Below, piece after piece: positions 23,572 to 32,022 of a stretch of DNA of 40,184 nt (positions are counted from its first letter, which is position 1; every line of letters starts with the position of its first letter). The notes beneath the pieces are model-generated. The model saw nothing but the letters and a program-made list of their open reading frames with translations. It did no database searches and had not been told where the DNA came from. This stretch comes from an uncultured Bacteroidales bacterium. GTDB taxonomy: Bacteria; Bacteroidota; Bacteroidia; Bacteroidales; WCHB1-69. The stretch is from the NCBI GenBank assembly GCA_905235135.1, contig CAJOKR010000058.1, positions 1 to 40,184 of the forward strand. Reading direction: 5' to 3'. The translations under genes were made by a program, and so were the position numbers.

Positions 23572-23580
23572 TATTTTTGC
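23572..23580 (+). promoter_or_regulatory. Promoter -7 box for the DPP IV gene
   Basis: TATTTTTGC, 20 nt before the ATG at 23600, divergent from cysS. Confidence 0.65.
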
Positions 23581-23599
23581 GCCTTAAAAATTTCGCCTT

Positions 23600-25789
23600 A
23601 TGAGAAAATATGTATTGTCAGCGTTAATTCTTTTGCTGTTAGGAGTTTGCGGGTTTGCGCAAACCAAGAAAATCACGGTTGAGGACATCTGGGAAAACTA
23701 CTCCTTCTACCCGCGCGGAGTAGCCGGTTATACTGCCATGCCCGTGAGCGACGATTACACCGTCATCAAGCGCGCCGGTATCGAACGGCATCACTTCAGC
23801 GATGGCGAGATGGCCGGTATCATCTTATCGCACAGTGATTTGACCGCTGCAAGCAAGGAACGTCTCAGCGTTGCCGGCATCAGCGACTATGCCTTCTCTG
23901 CCGACGAGAAGAAGATTATGCTGGCATTCGACCCAGAGAGCATTTACCGTCGCTCTTCGTTGGCGCATTATTACGTTTATGATATTGATAGCAAGAGGCT
24001 TACTCCGATTTCCGACACGGCCCATCTGTTGCGCTTCGCCGAACTTTCCAAGGACGGCACGAAGGTGGTCTTCGCCCGCGACTGCGACCTCTACTACCAG
24101 GATCTGACGACTGGCAATGTGGTGCGCATCACCCGTGACGGCAACCCCAACCATATTCTGAACGGTTTCGCGGACTGGGTCTATGAGGAGGAACTCGACA
24201 TGTCGCAGGCTGCCTCTTGGTCGCCCGACGGCAGCAAGATCGCCTACCTCCGTTTTGACGAGAGCCGCGTAAAGGAATACACCATCCCGATGTACGATGC
24301 GCTCTATCCCACGGATTTCAAGTACAAATACCCGAAAGCCGGTGAGGACAACTCCCTCGTGGAGGTGCACATTTACGACCTCGCCACCGGCACCGACACC
24401 CGTCTGGACCTCGGCGACAACAGCAATTGCTACTTCCCGCGGGTCTATTGGCTGCCCAACAGTCGCGATGCTATCGTGCTGAAACTCAACCGCCATCAGA
24501 ACCAGCTCGACTTCATCCGCTATAACACCGTTACCAAGGCACAAGATGTGATCTATCAGGATGTCAACGAGAAATGGTTGGATGTGACCGACAACTACTA
24601 TTTCCTGAAGGACAACAACTCCATGATTGTGACCTCCGAGCGCAACGGCTTCAATCATATATATAAAGTAACGTTCGGTGGCGAGATTAAGCAGCTGACT
24701 GACGGACAGTGGGAAGTGAATGAGATTCAATATGTTGACGAAGCTAAAAAGCAGATTTATTACCTTTCCAACGAATCGGGCGTGTTGAACCGCGACCTCT
24801 ACGTCATCAATTATGACAGCAAGAAGGTCAAGAAACAGCTGCTGACTGCCGGCAACGGCTGGGCCAGCACGGAGTTCTGTCCGACCGGCAACTACTACCG
24901 GTTGCAATATTCCGACCTGAACACACTCCCGAAATACACGATTAACGAAAAGACTGGCAAGGAGTTGCGTGTGCTGAACGATAACTTCGGAGTGAAAAAT
25001 GTGATGGAATCGTACGGTTTCGTGAACCGCGAGATCATCAGCTTCACCACCGCTGACGGTGTGACGCTTTACGGCTGGATGATGAAGCCTGCCAATTTCG
25101 ACCCGAGCAAGAAATATCCGGTGATGATGAACTGCTATGGCGGTCCCGGTTCGCAGCAGGTAATGAATGCCTATAGCGGTGCGATGGATCTCGCCTTCTA
25201 CCAGATGTTAGCGCAGCACGGCTACATCAGTGTTTGCTTCGATGGTAGAGGCACGGCCACCCGCGGGGATGCCTTCAAGAAGGTGATTTACCAGCAGATG
25301 GGCAAGTATGAGGCCATTGACCAGATTGCTGCTGCCAACTGGCTCAAGACGCTGAGCTACGTCGATGGTGAGCGCATCGGCATCTGGGGCTGGAGCTTCG
25401 GCGGTTACCTTTCCGCGCTGTCCATGTTCCGTGGCGACGGTGCCTTCAAGATGGCCATTTCGGTCGCCCCGGTCACCAACTGGCGCTACTACGACAACAT
25501 TTATACCGAGCGGTTCATGCGCACACCGCAGGAGAACCCCGACGGCTACGACCTCAACTCCCCGACGACCTACGCCAAGGATCTCAAGGGCAAGTACTTG
25601 CTGATCCACGGCACGGCTGACGACAACGTCCACTTCCAGAACGCCATGGAGTTGGTGAAGGGTCTGAACGAGGCCGGCATCGAGTACGACCAGTTCTTCT
25701 TCCCCAACAAGAACCACTTCATCATGGGCGGCAACACCCGCACGTACTTGTACAACAAGTTGGCGAAGTACATCTTAGAGAATTTGTAA
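23600..25789 (+). CDS. Dipeptidyl peptidase IV (S9B prolyl peptidase)
   Basis: 729 residues with a signal peptide (MRKYVLSALILLLLGVCGFA). It removes Xaa-Pro (or Xaa-Ala) dipeptides from peptide N-termini in the periplasm or at the surface. An eight-bladed propeller (~40-480) carries the substrate-anchoring Glu pair (DWVYEEELD); the alpha/beta-hydrolase domain follows with the nucleophile Ser599 in GWSFGG, Asp674/675 in HGTADDNVHF and His706 in KNHFIMGG. All three catalytic residues are present and the length is that of the family. Own promoter; the following gene, hppA, has a separate promoter. Confidence 0.92.
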   Translation: MRKYVLSALILLLLGVCGFAQTKKITVEDIWENYSFYPRGVAGYTAMPVSDDYTVIKRAGIERHHFSDGEMAGIILSHSDLTAASKERLSVAGISDYAFSADEKKIMLAFDPESIYRRSSLAHYYVYDIDSKRLTPISDTAHLLRFAELSKDGTKVVFARDCDLYYQDLTTGNVVRITRDGNPNHILNGFADWVYEEELDMSQAASWSPDGSKIAYLRFDESRVKEYTIPMYDALYPTDFKYKYPKAGEDNSLVEVHIYDLATGTDTRLDLGDNSNCYFPRVYWLPNSRDAIVLKLNRHQNQLDFIRYNTVTKAQDVIYQDVNEKWLDVTDNYYFLKDNNSMIVTSERNGFNHIYKVTFGGEIKQLTDGQWEVNEIQYVDEAKKQIYYLSNESGVLNRDLYVINYDSKKVKKQLLTAGNGWASTEFCPTGNYYRLQYSDLNTLPKYTINEKTGKELRVLNDNFGVKNVMESYGFVNREIISFTTADGVTLYGWMMKPANFDPSKKYPVMMNCYGGPGSQQVMNAYSGAMDLAFYQMLAQHGYISVCFDGRGTATRGDAFKKVIYQQMGKYEAIDQIAAANWLKTLSYVDGERIGIWGWSFGGYLSALSMFRGDGAFKMAISVAPVTNWRYYDNIYTERFMRTPQENPDGYDLNSPTTYAKDLKGKYLLIHGTADDNVHFQNAMELVKGLNEAGIEYDQFFFPNKNHFIMGGNTRTYLYNKLAKYILENL

Positions 25790-25808
25790 GACGTATCGAA
25801 AAAAATTG

Positions 25809-25817
25809 CATCTTTGC
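25809..25817 (+). promoter_or_regulatory. Promoter -7 box for hppA
   Basis: CATCTTTGC, one mismatch from TAnnTTTGC, about 115 nt before the hppA ATG. GTAAGA/TCTTAC near 25840-25870 can pair in the leader. Confidence 0.5.
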
Positions 25818-25862
25818 AGCTTGATTTTTCCGTAGGCTGTAAGATGTGTCAAATGCGCACTG

Positions 25863-25890
25863 AAGTCTTACATGTTAAGTCTTAAGTCTT
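25863..25890. repeat. Four heptamers in the hppA leader
   Basis: AAGTCTT, ACATGTT, AAGTCTT, AAGTCTT in exact 7-nt steps, between the promoter and the hppA start. Confidence 0.65.
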
Positions 25891-25931
25891 TGAAAGACAT
25901 TAAATTAATTTATTCATAAAATCAAAAAATT

Positions 25932-28148
25932 ATGGAGCATCAAGAACTCGTTAAGTATGTATGGATCGTGTTTTGCGCATCCATCGTTGCGCTGGGTTTT
26001 GCGTTCTTCTTCTATCGCAGAATGCTGAAGGAAGATGAGGGCACGCCCAAAATGCGCGAAATCGCCGCACACGTCCGCACGGGCGCTATGGCTTACCTGA
26101 AACAGCAGTACAAGGTGGTGGGCATCGTGTTCGTCGTCCTCGCTGTGCTGTTCTTCATCATGTCGCTGTTCGATTTGCAGAACGGCTGGGTGTGGTTCGC
26201 CTTCCTGACCGGCGGTTTCTTCTCCGGTTTGGCCGGCTTCCTCGGCATGAAGACCGCCACTTACGCCTCCGCACGTACCGCCAACGGCGCACGCCAGAGC
26301 CTCAACAAGGGTCTGCAGATCGCCTTCCGCAGCGGTGCCGTCATGGGTTTGACCGTCGTCGGCCTCGCACTGCTCGACGTCTCTTTGTGGTTCTTCATCC
26401 TCGACCACTTCATCCCGGAGGAACACCACCTCGTGATCATCACCACCACTATGCTGACCTTCGGTATGGGTGCTTCCACGCAGGCTTTGTTCGCACGTGT
26501 GGGTGGTGGTATCTACACCAAAGCTGCTGACGTGGGCGCTGACCTCGTGGGCAAGACCGAGTACAACATCCCCGAAGACGACCCGCGCAACCCCGCCACC
26601 ATCGCCGACAACGTGGGCGACAACGTGGGTGACGTGGCCGGTATGGGCGCTGACCTGTACGAGTCCTACGCAGGTTCCATCCTCTCCACCATGGCCCTCG
26701 GTGCGGCCGCTTTCGCCACCCTCGGTGCCGAAATGCAGATGCGCTCCATCCTCGCCCCGATGCTGATTGCCGCCGTCGGCGTGGTCCTCTCCGTGATTGG
26801 TATCTTCATGGTTCGCACGAAGGAAGATGCCACGATGACCGAGCTGCTCAAGGCCCTGAGCCGCGGTACGAACACCGCCGCCTGCCTCATCGCCGTGGCT
26901 ACGTTCTGCATCATGTATGTGCTGTTCAAAGATTCTACCGACATCGTGTGGTGGCAGGTCTCCCTCTCTGTGGTCGTGGGTCTGCTCGCCGGCGTGATCA
27001 TCGGCAAGTCAACGGAATACTACACTTCCCAGTCCTTCAAACCGACGCAGAAGGTCGCCGAGGCTTCCCAGACGGGTCCTGCCACGGTCATCATCTCCGG
27101 TATCGGCTTGGGTATGATCTCCACGGTCATCCCAGTGCTCACCATCGGTGTGGCCATCATTCTCGCTTTCCTGTGCGCCAACGGCTTCCAGATTGAGTTC
27201 ACGGCTGTGAACCTCTCCAAGGGCCTTTACGGTATCGGTATCGCTGCCGTGGGTATGCTCTCCACGCTGGGTATCACCTTGGCCACAGACGCTTACGGTC
27301 CTATCGCCGACAACGCCGGCGGTAACGCTGAGATGAGCGGTCTGGAGCCCGAGGTCCGTAAACGCACCGACGCTCTCGACGCGCTGGGCAACACCACCGC
27401 CGCCACGGGTAAGGGCTTCGCCATCGGTTCCGCCGCTCTGACCGCCCTCGCGCTGCTCGCCTCCTACGTGGAGGAGATCAAGATCGCCCTCGTGCGTATC
27501 GGCACCGACACCCTCGACCTTGGCAACCGCGTCGTCGAAACCGCTCAGGCTTCCCTGATCGACTTCATGGAATACTACAACGTCTCTTTGATGAACCCGA
27601 AGGTGCTCGTGGGTGTCTTCATCGGTTCTATGATGGCCTTCCTGTTCTGCGGTCTCACGATGAATGCCGTGGGTCGCGCCGCTCAGAAGATGGTGGAAGA
27701 GGTCCGTCGCCAGTTCCGCGAAATCAAGGGCATCCTCACCGGTGAGGGTACTCCGGATTACGCCCGCTGCGTGGCCATCTCCACGAAGGGTGCTCAAAGA
27801 GAGATGTTGCTCCCGTCCATCCTCGCCATCCTGGCCCCCATCGTCACGGGTCTGATCCTCGGCGTGGCCGGTGTGCTCGGTCTGCTCGTCGGCGGTCTGG
27901 GTGCCGGTTTCGTGTTGGCTATCTTCATGGCCAATGCCGGTGGTGCCTGGGACAACGCCAAGAAGTATGTCGAGGAAGGCAACTTCGGCGGCAAGGGCTC
28001 TGACAACCACAAAGCCACCGTCGTGGGCGACACCGTGGGCGATCCCTTCAAGGATACCTCCGGCCCGTCCCTGAACATCCTCATCAAGCTGATGAGCATG
28101 GTCAGTATCGTGATGGCAGGTCTTACCGTTGCCATTCACCTTCTGTAA
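25932..28148 (+). CDS. hppA: K+-dependent membrane-bound inorganic pyrophosphatase
   Basis: 738 residues with about 16 membrane segments. It hydrolyses pyrophosphate and pumps Na+ or H+ across the cytoplasmic membrane. Signature acidic motifs are present: [17 protein letters not shown], then [19 protein letters not shown] and [15 protein letters not shown] (Asp clusters that bind Mg-PPi), and the second cluster near the end ([33 protein letters not shown]). Ala in the NTTAATGKG motif marks the K+-dependent type. Which ion is pumped cannot be decided by eye. Typical Bacteroidales housekeeping gene, with its own leader containing heptamers. Confidence 0.93.
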   Translation: MEHQELVKYVWIVFCASIVALGFAFFFYRRMLKEDEGTPKMREIAAHVRTGAMAYLKQQYKVVGIVFVVLAVLFFIMSLFDLQNGWVWFAFLTGGFFSGLAGFLGMKTATYASARTANGARQSLNKGLQIAFRSGAVMGLTVVGLALLDVSLWFFILDHFIPEEHHLVIITTTMLTFGMGASTQALFARVGGGIYTKAADVGADLVGKTEYNIPEDDPRNPATIADNVGDNVGDVAGMGADLYESYAGSILSTMALGAAAFATLGAEMQMRSILAPMLIAAVGVVLSVIGIFMVRTKEDATMTELLKALSRGTNTAACLIAVATFCIMYVLFKDSTDIVWWQVSLSVVVGLLAGVIIGKSTEYYTSQSFKPTQKVAEASQTGPATVIISGIGLGMISTVIPVLTIGVAIILAFLCANGFQIEFTAVNLSKGLYGIGIAAVGMLSTLGITLATDAYGPIADNAGGNAEMSGLEPEVRKRTDALDALGNTTAATGKGFAIGSAALTALALLASYVEEIKIALVRIGTDTLDLGNRVVETAQASLIDFMEYYNVSLMNPKVLVGVFIGSMMAFLFCGLTMNAVGRAAQKMVEEVRRQFREIKGILTGEGTPDYARCVAISTKGAQREMLLPSILAILAPIVTGLILGVAGVLGLLVGGLGAGFVLAIFMANAGGAWDNAKKYVEEGNFGGKGSDNHKATVVGDTVGDPFKDTSGPSLNILIKLMSMVSIVMAGLTVAIHLL

Positions 28149-28155
28149 AACGTTC

Positions 28156-28183
28156 GTAGAGACGCACGGCCGTGCGTCTCTAC
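28156..28183. repeat. 28-bp palindrome of the GTAGAGACGC family, copy 2
   Basis: Perfect palindrome, arms GTAGAGACGC/GCGTCTCTAC, centre ACGGCCGT. It starts 7 nt after the hppA stop. Confidence 0.9.
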
Positions 28184-28196
28184 AATCGCAATATAA

Positions 28197-28226
28197 ACGG
28201 GACATCTTCGGGTGTCCCGTTTTTTT
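28197..28226 (+). terminator. Terminator of hppA
   Basis: ACGGGACATC pairs with GGTGTCCCGT around a TTCG tetraloop, followed by TTTTTT. A classic intrinsic terminator. Confidence 0.85.
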
Positions 28227-28227
28227 G

Positions 28228-28236
28228 TACCTTTGC
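28228..28236 (+). promoter_or_regulatory. Promoter -7 box for the ROK kinase gene
   Basis: TACCTTTGC, 38 nt before the ATG at 28275. Confidence 0.65.
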
Positions 28237-28274
28237 ACCCAGAAATTTTGATTACCCAACCAAAACCACGCAAT

Positions 28275-29084
28275 ATGAACAAACTGGCCATTGGCATTGA
28301 TATTGGCGGCACGAACACGGACATCGGGCTGGTAAACCCGGACGGCAAGGTGCTGCAACGCAGAGGGTTGAAAACCCAGGAATACGATAATTCCGACCGT
28401 TATATCCGCGATATGGCGGAGGCAGTGCGGGCATTGATGGTGGAGAACGGCCTCACGGAGATTGCGGGCGTGGGCATCGGAGCCCCAAACGCCCACTTCG
28501 ACACGGGCTGCATCGGGGCGAACACCGCCAACCTGCGCATGAAGGAGGAAATCCCGCTCTGTGAAAAGCTCGGAGCCTTGCTCGGACTGCCGGTGACGCT
28601 CTCCAACGATGCGGATGCTGCCGCCCTCGGTGAGCACATTTATGGCGGCGCGAAGCTGATGCAGCATTTCGTGACGATTACACTCGGCACAGGCGTGGGT
28701 AGCGGCATCTTCGTCGATGGTCGCTTGATTCACGGGCACGGCTGTATGGCTGGAGAATTGGGTCACGCCATCGTCAATCCCCACAGCGATCGGCTCTGCA
28801 GCTGCGGACGGAAAGGCTGTCTGGAGATGTATGCTTCGGCTCGCGGTATTTGTCAGACTTACAAGGAATTGGCGGCCAAGGGTGACCTGCCCGACAATTT
28901 CCGTGGCAACGAGCTTACCTGCAAAGACGTGGGTGAGATGGCCGTGGCGGGCGATGCGCTGGCACTCAAGACCTACGAAGTGACGGCCTACTGGCTCGCT
29001 ATCGGTATGGCCAACCCTCGTTCTGCTCCCCGGAAGCCTTCTTCCTCATGGGCGGTCCCACCCGCGCTGGCGAAGCGCTCCTGA
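28275..29084 (+). CDS. ROK-family sugar kinase (glucokinase-like), frameshifted near the end
   Basis: The ATG at 28275 (MNKLAIGIDIGGTNTDIGLV) follows a -7 box; the GTG at 28212 lies inside the terminator hairpin. ROK kinase: phosphate loop DIGGTNTD, sugar-binding ITLGTGVGSGIFVDG and GELGHAIVNP, and the Cys zinc motif CSCGRKGCLEMYAS. It phosphorylates glucose or a similar sugar with ATP; exact sugar unknown. After AIGMAN (near 29016) the frame is wrong and the last ~22 codons (RSAPRKPSS...) are artefactual. The real end reads on at 29018-29215 in the -1 frame. One extra base would give a ~313-residue protein of normal size. Confidence 0.85.
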   Translation: MNKLAIGIDIGGTNTDIGLVNPDGKVLQRRGLKTQEYDNSDRYIRDMAEAVRALMVENGLTEIAGVGIGAPNAHFDTGCIGANTANLRMKEEIPLCEKLGALLGLPVTLSNDADAAALGEHIYGGAKLMQHFVTITLGTGVGSGIFVDGRLIHGHGCMAGELGHAIVNPHSDRLCSCGRKGCLEMYASARGICQTYKELAAKGDLPDNFRGNELTCKDVGEMAVAGDALALKTYEVTAYWLAIGMANPRSAPRKPSSSWAVPPALAKRS

Positions 29085-29215
29085 AACCCCTTCGCCGCTA
29101 CTTCGCGGAGAACCTGCTCTACATCTACAAGGATAGAATCTCCATCCAACTTTCTGAATTGCAATCGAATGACGCGGCGGTGCTGGGTGCAGCGGCGCTG
29201 ATACATTTGAGGTAG
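29018..29215 (+). pseudogene. Out-of-frame C-terminal end of the ROK kinase
   Basis: Reads SPEAFFLMGGPTRAGEALL through LSELQSNDAAVLGAAALIHL to a stop at 29213-29215, the usual C-terminal part of ROK kinases. It has no start of its own and belongs to the 28275 gene. The stop codon lies inside the third GTAGAGACGC palindrome. Confidence 0.8.
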
Positions 29216-29239
29216 AGACGCAAAATTTCGCGTCTCTAC
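29212..29239. repeat. 28-bp palindrome of the GTAGAGACGC family, copy 3
   Basis: Arms GTAGAGACGC/GCGTCTCTAC with one mismatch (centre AAAATTTC). It overlaps the ROK stop codon. Confidence 0.88.
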
Positions 29240-29258
29240 GATGATACACTAAAAATTG

Positions 29259-29267
29259 TACTTTTGC
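29259..29267 (+). promoter_or_regulatory. Promoter -7 box for the MNT/HEPN pair
   Basis: TACTTTTGC, 43 nt before the ATG at 29310. Confidence 0.65.
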
Positions 29268-29309
29268 GGTCTTGAATGTGAATGAATTATTGTTTATTGT
29301 AAATTCATT

Positions 29310-29639
29310 ATGACAACTGTAGAAACTATACGAGAATCTATTGTAAATGGAGTTAGACTCATTTTGGCGCGGATAGCTCCGATTCGGGGCAAGGCCATAC
29401 TATTTGGCTCGCGTGCCCGAGGTGATGCGCGCGCTGACAGCGATTGGGATGTGCTCATCTTGCTTGACAAGGATCGTATCACACCTGCGGATATGGATCA
29501 TGTGAGTTATCCGATACGTGAGTTGGGATGGGAGATAGACGCGATGGTCAATCCTGTCATGTACACGATGAAGGACTGGGAGAGTAAGCGTTTCACGCCA
29601 TTTTATAAAAACGTAATGAAGGAAGGAGTAGTACTATGA
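29310..29639 (+). CDS. Minimal nucleotidyltransferase (MNT), MntA-type antitoxin
   Basis: 109 residues. The GSx10DxD signature is complete: G33-S34 in LFGSRARGDA, Asp45 and Asp47 in SDWDVLI, and a third carboxylate Asp77 in WEIDAMV. Family knowledge: MNT proteins paired with HEPN genes act as antitoxins that AMPylate the partner. Stop overlaps the next start (ATGA at 29636-29639), so the two are translationally coupled. Antitoxin-first order. All catalytic residues seen, so probably active. Confidence 0.85.
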   Translation: MTTVETIRESIVNGVRLILARIAPIRGKAILFGSRARGDARADSDWDVLILLDKDRITPADMDHVSYPIRELGWEIDAMVNPVMYTMKDWESKRFTPFYKNVMKEGVVL

Positions 29640-30043
29640 GTCTGTCACAGGAAGAACGTCGTGCGGTGGTGGAGTTCCGCGTAGAGAAAGCCTTTCGTGC
29701 ATATGAGCAAGCAAAAGGCGTGTTAGGACTGAAATATTGGGAGACTATAGCCAATCGTCTCTATTATGCCGCGTACAATGCTGTTTCTGCACTCTTGATA
29801 GCCAATGGTGACACAGCACAGACGCACAGCGGTGTTATCCATCTATTCGGTTTACATTTTGTTAAGACAGGAATAGTATCTTCTGATATGGGAAGACTCT
29901 ACCACAGCTTGTTCACAATGCGCCAGACGGGTGACTATGACGACACATACGGGCTGACAGAGCAGGATGTTTTGCCGTATGTTGAACCGACAGGACAGCA
30001 AGTTTCTGTGCTTGCAAAACAATTGATAGAAGAAGAAAAATAG
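29636..30043 (+). CDS. HEPN-domain protein, putative toxin partner of the MNT
   Basis: 135 residues, all-helical, of the HEPN (PF05168-like) group: EERRAVVEFRVEKAFRAYEQ, then helix WETIANRLYYAAYNAVSALL, then a THSGVIHLFGLHFVKTG segment and a final helix pair. HEPN toxins use an Arg-x4-6-His motif for RNase activity. Here the corresponding site reads Arg41-LYYAAY-Asn48, so the His is replaced by Asn. That could mean an inactive or specialised HEPN; the paired MNT keeps its motif. Translationally coupled to the MNT gene. Confidence 0.8.
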   Translation: MSLSQEERRAVVEFRVEKAFRAYEQAKGVLGLKYWETIANRLYYAAYNAVSALLIANGDTAQTHSGVIHLFGLHFVKTGIVSSDMGRLYHSLFTMRQTGDYDDTYGLTEQDVLPYVEPTGQQVSVLAKQLIEEEK

Positions 30044-30156
30044 TGGCGTTTGGGACCAAAAAGGGGAAAAAGGAGGGCGGCGGCCATGGGGAGGCTTCTG
30101 AGTCTGCGTAGATGCACGGCAGCAACAGCGAGACGCAGTTGGCTCCATCTCATTGC

Positions 30157-30172
30157 GACGCTGGGAAGCGTC
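30157..30172. repeat. Short perfect hairpin in the gap after the HEPN gene
   Basis: GACGCT (30157-30162) and AGCGTC (30167-30172) around GGGA. No T-run. The rest of 30044-30196 shows no gene. Confidence 0.5.
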
Positions 30173-30196
30173 GATTCCTAAATAAATATTTGCTTA

Positions 30197-30269
30197 TTTT
30201 CTGGAACGTAATCCCAAAAATAAGTATGTTTTTTGGGATTATATTCCAGAAAATTTGTGTCACAAATTT
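30197..30269. repeat. Long interrupted hairpin followed by a palindrome
   Basis: TTTTCTGGAA (30197-30206) and TAATCCCAAAAA (30209-30220) pair with TTTTTGGGATTA (30230-30241) and TTCCAGAAAA (30244-30253): 22 paired bases, one 2-nt internal loop. Next to it AAATTTGTG (30251-30259) is mirrored as CACAAATTT (30261-30269). Upstream of the YfcC promoter; could be a MITE-like remnant, a terminator for the HEPN gene or an operator. Confidence 0.75.
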
Positions 30270-30272
30270 CTG

Positions 30273-30290
30273 TTCACCATTCACCATTCC
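30273..30290. repeat. Short heptamer array before the YfcC promoter
   Basis: TTCACCA at 30273 and 30280, then TTCC. Only about 2.5 units, so weaker than the other arrays. Confidence 0.5.
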
Positions 30291-30301
30291 CTAAAAAATC
30301 G

Positions 30302-30310
30302 TACTTTTGC
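30302..30310 (+). promoter_or_regulatory. Promoter -7 box for the YfcC-family gene
   Basis: TACTTTTGC, 20 nt before the ATG at 30330. Confidence 0.65.
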
Positions 30311-30329
30311 ACCCTAAATCAGCAAAAGT

Positions 30330-31934
30330 ATGCGTACAAAATTCAATATCCCCCACACCTTCACCATCGTCTTCAGCATTATCGCCGTGTGCGCGGTGCT
30401 GACGTGGATTGTGCCGGGCGGACAGTTTGACAGACAGACCGTTACGGTGGATGGGCACGAACGGAATGTGGTAGTGGCCGACTCGTATCATCGGGTCGAT
30501 CCTGCGCCGCAGACTTGGCAGGTGTTCACCGCCTTCTTCAAAGGTTTCGAGCGAACCGCCAACATCATCGTCTTTATCCTGATGATCGGCGGCGCGTTTT
30601 GGGTGATGAACGAGACCGATGCTATCAACCGCGGCATCTGGCTCTTCCTCGACAAAACCCAGCGGATGCAGGAGCACGCCTTCTTCCGAAAGGTAGGGGT
30701 CAACAACCTGCTGATTGTCGCCATTATGCTGATGTTCAGTCTGTTCGGGTCGGTATTCGGGATGAGCGAGGAGACCATAGCCTTCATTGTGGTCTTCGTG
30801 CCGTTGGCCGTCTCCATGGGCTACGACTCCATCACGGGCGTGCTGATGTGCTATGTGGCCGCTCATGTGGGCTTCGCGGGCGCGATGCTCAATCCCTTCA
30901 CCATCGGTATCGCGCAAGGATTGTCGGGACTGCCGACCTTCTCCGGCATCGGCTACCGGCTCATCTGTTGGATTATCCTCACCGTCATCGCCATTGTCTT
31001 TACTCTGATCTACGCCGCTTGGGTGAAGAAGAATCCCGAAAAATCGCTGACCTACAGCATTGACAGTTACTGGCGTGAGAAGACCGCCGACACGGAAGAC
31101 AAACACGAGCTGGTGAAGTCGGGTAGGGGAGCGTGGATTGTATATGGCTCTATCTCTGCGGTTTTGCTCTATTGTGCCATCACGATGCCCTACACGGACA
31201 TCACGGTCGGGTTAGGTAGCCGTCGGGTGATGCTGTTCCCGATTTGGGCCGCGCTGTTCATCCTCATCGGCTTCTTCGCCACCCGCAAGTCGGTGCACCA
31301 TCTGATTCTCACCATCCTGCTGTTCACGATTCTGATTTTGGTGACGGGCGTGTTGGGTTACGGTTGGTATGTGATGGAGATTGCGGGCCTCTTCTTCGCG
31401 ATGGGCATCTTGGCCGGTTGCGCCTTCGGGATGCGTTTCGACAAGATCTTCCGCAGCTTCTTGGAAGGCTGTAAGGACATCCTCGTGGCTGCGCTGGTGG
31501 TCGGGTTGGCTGGTGGCATCATCATCATTCTGGAAGACGGCCACATCATCGACACGATCCTCTACGCCGTGGCGGAAGGGATGCAGGGTGCGGGTCGTAT
31601 CGGCAGCACCGCCGCGATGTACGTGATGCAGAACCTGCTGAATCTGATTATCCCGTCGGGCTCCGCCAAGGCTGCACTCACCATCCCGATGATGGCCGAA
31701 TGGTCTGACCTGATGGAGATTCCGCGGCAGCTTACGGTGCTCGCGTTCCAGTTCGGCGACGGCTTCACCAACATGATCACCCCCACGTCCGGCGTGCTCA
31801 TCGGCGTGCTCGGCGTGGCGCGGATTCCGTACGCGACGTGGGCGAAGTTCATCTGGAAGTTCCTGCTGGCACTGATAGTGCTGGGATTCCTGCTGTTGCT
31901 CCCGCCTTTGTTTTTCCCTTTCACTGGATTTTAA
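30330..31934 (+). CDS. YfcC-family membrane permease
   Basis: 534 residues with about 12-13 membrane segments, of the YfcC/C4-dicarboxylate-like anaerobic carrier family. Features: MRTKFNIPHTFTIVFSIIAV, the conserved first segment with WIVPGGQFD, MIGGAFWVMNETDAINRG, FSLFGSVFGMSEETIAF, AAHVGFAGAMLNPFTIGIAQ, and the late motif NLIIPSGSAKAALTIPMMA plus PTSGVLIGVLGVARIPYATW. Substrate unknown; relatives are proposed to carry basic amino acids or dicarboxylates. Own promoter. It lies 88 nt upstream of yqgE with no promoter seen, so read-through is possible. Confidence 0.85.
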   Translation: MRTKFNIPHTFTIVFSIIAVCAVLTWIVPGGQFDRQTVTVDGHERNVVVADSYHRVDPAPQTWQVFTAFFKGFERTANIIVFILMIGGAFWVMNETDAINRGIWLFLDKTQRMQEHAFFRKVGVNNLLIVAIMLMFSLFGSVFGMSEETIAFIVVFVPLAVSMGYDSITGVLMCYVAAHVGFAGAMLNPFTIGIAQGLSGLPTFSGIGYRLICWIILTVIAIVFTLIYAAWVKKNPEKSLTYSIDSYWREKTADTEDKHELVKSGRGAWIVYGSISAVLLYCAITMPYTDITVGLGSRRVMLFPIWAALFILIGFFATRKSVHHLILTILLFTILILVTGVLGYGWYVMEIAGLFFAMGILAGCAFGMRFDKIFRSFLEGCKDILVAALVVGLAGGIIIILEDGHIIDTILYAVAEGMQGAGRIGSTAAMYVMQNLLNLIIPSGSAKAALTIPMMAEWSDLMEIPRQLTVLAFQFGDGFTNMITPTSGVLIGVLGVARIPYATWAKFIWKFLLALIVLGFLLLLPPLFFPFTGF

Positions 31935-31992
31935 CGGCGAAAGCTGTCGGCGAATTGGGCGGATTGAGCAAATATTATTAAGGATAACTCTC

Positions 31993-32013
31993 AATAACCA
32001 ATAACCTATAACC
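31993..32013. repeat. Three heptamers in the yqgE leader
   Basis: AATAACC, AATAACC, TATAACC, ending 9 nt before the yqgE ATG. Confidence 0.65.
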
Positions 32014-32022
32014 ATTCAAAGA

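Noticed and set aside
27009..28784. Long minus-strand open frame (591 codons) across hppA
   Set aside because: It lies antisense to a clearly conserved pyrophosphatase and ROK kinase and its protein is His/Gly/Asp-rich without any domain; a GC-rich shadow frame.
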